Of a DNA stretch of 54,843 nucleotides, positions 51,188-54,843 are shown in pieces. The stretch covers positions 1-54,843 of the forward strand of contig NZ_VCKW01000019.1 in the NCBI RefSeq assembly GCF_005889715.1, written 5' to 3'. Each line of letters starts with the position of its first letter. Positions within the stretch are counted from its first letter, which is position 1. Source of the stretch: Actinomadura soli. Lineage in GTDB: Bacteria > Actinomycetota > Actinomycetes > Streptosporangiales > Streptosporangiaceae. Made by a program: the position numbers and the translations under genes. The notes below the pieces were generated by a model, which saw nothing but the letters and a program-made list of their open reading frames with translations, ran no database searches and had not been told where the DNA came from.

Positions 51188-52495
51188 ATGCACGCGAGAG
51201 ACCGATTCCGCCGGCGGATCGTCCCGGCCGCCCTGACCCTGACCCTGGGCGCCGCCCTCGGCGCCCTCGTGCCGGGCGGCGCGCCGTCCGCCGCCGAAGC
51301 CTACGACCTGGTCATCCAGCGCGGCCATGTCGTCGACCCGAAGAACCGCCTCGACGCCGTCCGCGACGTCGCCGTGCAGGACCGGAAGATCGCCAAGGTC
51401 GCGCGGCGGATCGACGCCACGGCCGCGAAGAAGACCGTCGACGCGTCCGGGAAGTACGTCACCCCGGGCCTCATCGACCTGCACGCCCACCTGTTCCCCG
51501 GCCCGGAGGACGCCTACCGGAACGGCTGGGCCGGCGTTGCGCCCGACGGCTTCACCTTCCGCGCCGGCGTCACCACCGCGGTGGACGCCGGCTCGTCGGG
51601 CGCGACCAGCTTCGAGCTGTTCAAGAAGAACGTCATCGACCGCTCGCAGACCCGCGTGCTCGCCTTCCTCAACGTCGTCGGCGAGGGCATGGCGGGCGGG
51701 AAGTACGAGCAGAACGTCAAGGACATGGACCCGGGACCGGCCGCGGCGAAGGCCAGGCAGCACCCCGGCACGATCATCGGCATCAAGACGGCGCACTTCG
51801 AGGGCCCGGAGTGGACGGCCGTCGAGAACTCCGTCAAGGCGGGCGAGGCGGCGGGCGTCCCGGTGATGGTCGACTTCGGCGCCAACCGTCCGGAGCGCCC
51901 GCTGGAGACGCTGCTCACCGAGAAGCTCCGTCCCGGCGACATCTACTCGCACGCCTACTCCGGGCTGCGCGGTGAGCTGGGCCCGGACGGCAGGCTCAAC
52001 CCGGGCATGAAGAAGGGCCGCGACCGCGGCGTGCTGTTCGACGTGGGCCACGGCGGCGGCAGCTTCGCCTACGACGTGGCCGTCCCGGCGATGAAGGAGG
52101 GCTTCACCCCCGACGTCATCTCCACCGACCTGCACATCACCAGCATGAACGCCGGGATGAAGGACCAGTCCAACATCATGTCGAAGTTCATGGCGCTGGG
52201 CATGCCGCTGAAGGACGTCGTCAACGCCTCGACCTGGGTGCCCGCGAAGGCGATCCAGCGGCCCGACCTGGGCAACCTCTCGGTGGGCGCGCCCGCCGAC
52301 GTCGCGGTGTTCACGCTGGACAAGGGCACGTTCGGGTTCGTGGACAGCTTCGGCTACCGCATCGACGGCAAGCGGAAGCTGTCCACCGAGCTGACGGTCC
52401 GCGCCGGGAAGGTCGTGTGGGACCTGAACGGCAAGGCCGCCCAGAAATGGACACCGGACCCGAGCCGGCTGACCGGAGGAGCGCACGCGCACTGA
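51188..52495 (+). CDS. Exported amidohydrolase/deacetylase-family metallohydrolase
   Basis: 435 residues with a signal peptide of about 38 residues (LTLTLGAALGALVPGGAPSA). Amidohydrolase motifs: HxH in TPGLIDLHAHLFPG, likely carbamylated Lys in IIGIKTAHFEGP, metal His in DIYSHAYSG and the Asp in VISTDLHITSMN. This subfamily is often encoded beside DgaE-like enzymes and is thought to remove acyl groups from amino acids or aminosugar acids. The standard proteins are cytoplasmic; this one is exported like its neighbours. GGAG precedes the ATG. Confidence 0.85.
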   Translation: MHARDRFRRRIVPAALTLTLGAALGALVPGGAPSAAEAYDLVIQRGHVVDPKNRLDAVRDVAVQDRKIAKVARRIDATAAKKTVDASGKYVTPGLIDLHAHLFPGPEDAYRNGWAGVAPDGFTFRAGVTTAVDAGSSGATSFELFKKNVIDRSQTRVLAFLNVVGEGMAGGKYEQNVKDMDPGPAAAKARQHPGTIIGIKTAHFEGPEWTAVENSVKAGEAAGVPVMVDFGANRPERPLETLLTEKLRPGDIYSHAYSGLRGELGPDGRLNPGMKKGRDRGVLFDVGHGGGSFAYDVAVPAMKEGFTPDVISTDLHITSMNAGMKDQSNIMSKFMALGMPLKDVVNASTWVPAKAIQRPDLGNLSVGAPADVAVFTLDKGTFGFVDSFGYRIDGKRKLSTELTVRAGKVVWDLNGKAAQKWTPDPSRLTGGAHAH

Positions 52496-52506
52496 CCGGT
52501 GCGGAC

Positions 52507-52549
52507 GAGGGGCGGGATGCCGGGGCGCAGCCTCGCCACCCCGCCCCTC
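52507..52549. terminator. Bidirectional stem-loop between converging genes
   Basis: GAGGGGCGGG (52507-52516) pairs with CCCGCCCCTC (52540-52549) over a 23-nt loop, between the amidohydrolase stop and the sigma-factor stop. Confidence 0.5.
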
Positions 52550-52586
52550 ACGCATGCGCGCCCGCGACGCCTCGGGCGGGCCGTGA

Positions 52587-53747
52587 TCACGCTGGGCCGC
52601 GCAGCCGCGCGTTGAGGCGCGCGGCCTGGCGGGTGAGGTGGGCGCGTTCGGGGAGGTTGGACGCCGCTTGGGCGGCGTCGGCGTAGAGCCGCGCCGCGGT
52701 GGCGAGGTCGCCGTCCCGCTCGTGGAGGTAGGCCGCGGCGGCGGTGTGGCGGGGCAGGGCGGGGTCGAGCTCCGCCAGCGCGGCCAGCCCGGCCCGCGGG
52801 CCGTCGGCCTCGCCGACCGCGACGGCCCGGTTGAGGCGGGCGACCGGGTTGCCGGTGAGGCGCACCAGCTCGTCGTACCACTCGACGATCTGCACCCAGT
52901 CGGTCTCCTCGGCCGCCGGGGCGTCGGCGTGGAGCGCGGCGATGGCGGCCTGGGCCTGGAACTCGCCCAGGCGGTCGCGGGCGAGGGCCGCCTGGAGGAT
53001 GGCGACGCCCTCGGTGATCAGGCGGGTGTCCCACAGGGCGCGGTCCTGCTCGGCGAGCGGCACGAGCCGGCCGCCGGGGCCGGTGCGGGCCGGGCGCCGC
53101 GCGTGGTGGAGCAGCATGAGCGCGAGCAGCCCCGCGGCCTCCTCGTGGCCGGTCATGCCCGCCACCTGGCGGGCGAGCCGGATCGCCTCGGCGGCGAGGT
53201 CGACGTCGCCGGAGTAGCCCTCGTTGAAGATCAGGTAGAGCACGCGCAGCACGGTGGCGACGTCGCCGGGCCGGTTGAGCCGGACGCCCGACACGGTCCG
53301 CTTGGCCCTGCTGATGCGCTGGGCCATGGTCGCCTCTGGGACGAGATATGCCTGCGCGATCTGGCGCGTGGTCAGGCCGCCGACTGCGCGCAGCGTGAGC
53401 GCGACGGCCGAGGCCGGTGTCAGGGACGGGTGCGCGCACAGGAAGTACAGCTGGAGCGTGTCGTCCACCGCGTCGCCCGGGACGGGCACCGGCTCGGCCT
53501 CGACACGCTCCTCGCGGTTCCGCCGGGCCGTATCGGCGCGGGACGCGTCGAGGAACTTGCGCCAGGCGACGGTGACCAGCCAGCCCTTGGGGTCCTGCGG
53601 CGGATCCCGCGGCCACACGCGCACGGCCTCGACCAGGGCGTCCTGGACGGCGTCCTCGGCCGCCGCGAAGTCGGCTCCGCGGCGGCCGAGGACGGCGATC
53701 ACGGTGGGCGTGAGGGCCCGCAACCGCGCTTCGTCCACGTGCGTCAC
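52587..53747 (-). CDS. ECF sigma factor with C-terminal extension (ECF42/SigJ-like)
   Basis: 386 residues from a GTG overlapping the DGPF gene stop (GTGA); another GTG lies nine bases in. Region 2 includes FAAAEDAVQDALVEAVRVWP and WLVTVAWRKFLDASR, region 4 LTTRQIAQAYLVPEATMAQRISRAK. The ~200-residue C-terminal extension (YLIFNEGYSGDVDLAAEAIR, WYDELVRLTGNPVARLNRAV) is the TPR-like domain of the ECF42 group, which is characteristically encoded with DGPF proteins and has no membrane anti-sigma factor. Confidence 0.9.
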   Translation of the reverse strand: MTHVDEARLRALTPTVIAVLGRRGADFAAAEDAVQDALVEAVRVWPRDPPQDPKGWLVTVAWRKFLDASRADTARRNREERVEAEPVPVPGDAVDDTLQLYFLCAHPSLTPASAVALTLRAVGGLTTRQIAQAYLVPEATMAQRISRAKRTVSGVRLNRPGDVATVLRVLYLIFNEGYSGDVDLAAEAIRLARQVAGMTGHEEAAGLLALMLLHHARRPARTGPGGRLVPLAEQDRALWDTRLITEGVAILQAALARDRLGEFQAQAAIAALHADAPAAEETDWVQIVEWYDELVRLTGNPVARLNRAVAVGEADGPRAGLAALAELDPALPRHTAAAAYLHERDGDLATAARLYADAAQAASNLPERAHLTRQAARLNARLRGPA

Positions 53748-54154
53748 TCCGTGATGGTCGGGGGCTCGGTCAGGAACGGGCGCACCTCGAGCCACTCGTG
53801 GATCGGCTTCCCGCCCGCGCCCGGGGCCGCGGACAGCTCGGCGGCCAGTTCGAGGGCCCGCTCCCGGCTCTCGACGTCGATCACCGTCCAGCCGGCGATC
53901 AGGTCCTTGGTCTCCGCGAACGGCCCGTCGGTGACCGGCGGCCGCCCCTCGCCGTCGTAGCGGACGAACATGCCGTCCGGGGAGAGCGCCTGGTGGCCGA
54001 CGACCAGCTCGCCGGTGGCCTCGAGCCGGGCGGTGAAGTCCTCCATGTACTGGACGTGGGCCGAGATCTCCTCCGGCGTCCACTGTTCCATCGGCACGTC
54101 GTTGACCGCCTCCGGAGCGCCCCGGTAGTGCTTGAGCAGCAGGTACTTGGCCAT
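53744..54154 (-). CDS. YCII-related DGPF-domain protein
   Basis: 136 residues from MAKYLLLKHYRGAPEAVNDV, preceded by AAGGAGGA. The motif VTDGPFAETKDLIAGWTVID carries the D-G-P-F signature. These proteins accompany ECF42 sigma factors and are presumed to influence or respond to them. Upstream frame residues are a shadow of the next gene. Confidence 0.9.
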   Translation of the reverse strand: MAKYLLLKHYRGAPEAVNDVPMEQWTPEEISAHVQYMEDFTARLEATGELVVGHQALSPDGMFVRYDGEGRPPVTDGPFAETKDLIAGWTVIDVESRERALELAAELSAAPGAGGKPIHEWLEVRPFLTEPPTITE

Positions 54155-54198
54155 CAGATCCTCCTTGGTGCGGTAGGGCAGGGGTCGGCGGGCGGCGC

Positions 54199-54696
54199 TC
54201 AGGCGCGCTCGCGCTCGTCCCGCTGCCGGATCAGTTCCTCGACCGCGCTCGGCAGCGTGGTCTCGAAGTCGATCAGTTTCGCCCACGTCGGGGTCACGAC
54301 GATCCGGACCATGCGGTCGTAGAGCGAACGCACCCCGGCCTCCCACTCGACCCTCTGCTCGGGCGTCATCTCGTAGGTGCCGCTCGCCTGGAGGTACTCC
54401 TCCGGGATGCCGTCGACGACGTCGAGCTCGGCGCGGCCGCGGACGAGCAGGATCTTGGGCGGGTGGACCTCGGTGTCGATCGTCAGGGCGACCGCCGGGT
54501 TCGCGCGCAGGGCGGGCAGCTTCGGGGCGTTCGTCGCGGTGCACATGACGATCTCCGAGCCGTTCCAGGTGAACCCGATCGGCACGGCGCGGGGCGTGCC
54601 GTCCTTGGCGACGTAGGCCAGGCGGGTGATGTCCCGGGCCAGGAGGTCCTGGCTGATCGGCCGGTTCAGGACCTCGGTGATCTCGTTCGGCTCCAT
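54199..54696 (-). CDS. Pyridoxamine 5'-phosphate oxidase-fold protein
   Basis: 165 residues from MEPNEITEVLNRPISQDLLA, with AGGGACG ahead. The split-barrel pattern DITRLAYVAKDGTPRAVPIG, then FTWNGSEIVMCTATNAPKLP and KILLVRGRAELDVVDG, is typical of actinobacterial PPOX/F420-binding proteins. Cofactor (FMN, F420 or none) is not clear. It lies 44 nt upstream of the DGPF gene and probably shares its transcript. Confidence 0.83.
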   Translation of the reverse strand: MEPNEITEVLNRPISQDLLARDITRLAYVAKDGTPRAVPIGFTWNGSEIVMCTATNAPKLPALRANPAVALTIDTEVHPPKILLVRGRAELDVVDGIPEEYLQASGTYEMTPEQRVEWEAGVRSLYDRMVRIVVTPTWAKLIDFETTLPSAVEELIRQRDERERA

Positions 54697-54843
54697 GGTC
54701 GTCCCTACCGTTGTCGTCTCCGGCCCGTCGTGGCCGCTGATGTCCCTGGGACGGAGCCGGTACCAAGTTCTCGACATCCGGAGCGCCCTGACTTTCCGGA
54801 GTCCGCGCCCGGTTGATCATGACGCTGCCGGAGCCTACACATC

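Overview
The window is GC-rich actinobacterial chromosome. Gene content points to a Streptosporangiales/Streptomycetales-type soil organism, perhaps Actinomadura-like: a complete SCO2521–SCO2525-type locus, an ECF sigma factor paired with a DGPF protein, actinobacterial ArsR and ArsN1 proteins, many GTG starts, and ATGA/GTGA stop-start overlaps. No rRNA, tRNA, CRISPR array, intact insertion sequence or phage gene was found. All functions are inferred from sequence motifs and remembered families; no search was run.

Layout. 1–3716: arsenical-type cluster (5'-truncated flavoprotein, MFS exporter, ArsR, ArsN1-like acetyltransferase). 3804–12264, minus strand: organosulfur operon. A strong promoter is followed by a 22-codon, probably leaderless ORF ending Leu-Cys-Arg, then an ABC transporter (lipoprotein, permease, ATPase), a DszB-like desulfinase with its catalytic residues kept, two luciferase-like monooxygenases and a signal-less solute-binding-like protein; a separate secreted protein lies downstream. 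12331–15421: ASCH protein, gene remnant, cytochrome P450 and a broken methyltransferase. 15491–22818: a two-gene unit (GNAT, two-TM protein) divergent from the five-gene SCO2525→SCO2521 locus of unknown function. 22868–29414: amino-acid oxidase, N-acylamino acid racemase/OSBS-like enzyme, and the scar of a meta-cleavage aromatic pathway (intact hydrolase, dioxygenase fragment, AMP-ligase fragment). 29597–32581: pntAB. 32591–34754: broken metallo-beta-lactamase-fold gene, a small ORF, and a DHFR-like/TetR divergent pair with two near-identical operators. 34780–37970: glutaryl-CoA-dehydrogenase-like enzyme, class III CoA-transferase and FCD-type GntR regulator. 37974–39164: HEPN-domain protein. 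39447–40707: SDR and cupin dioxygenase. 40804–52495: large catabolic block. 52587–54696: ECF sigma factor, DGPF protein and PPOX-fold protein.

The most interesting block is 40804–52495. Two paralogous LysR regulators accompany a class II pyruvate-aldolase-like protein, a PfkB/KDG-type kinase, a NitT/TauT-family ABC transporter, and three exported proteins: a DgaE/SelA-like PLP enzyme with a Tat signal, a RidA protein with a Tat signal, and an amidohydrolase/deacetylase. Read together they suggest that an N-acylated 2-amino acid (possibly an aminosugar acid such as N-acetylglucosaminate) is deacylated and deaminated outside the membrane with RidA clearing the enamine/imine, and that the keto-deoxy acid is imported, phosphorylated and cleaved. 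This is inference; the organosulfur operon and the SCO252x locus are the other main targets.

Several genes carry internal deletions or truncations (14958–15421, 26462–27063, 32591–33160, 13345–13422), so this looks like a turnover region for catabolic genes.
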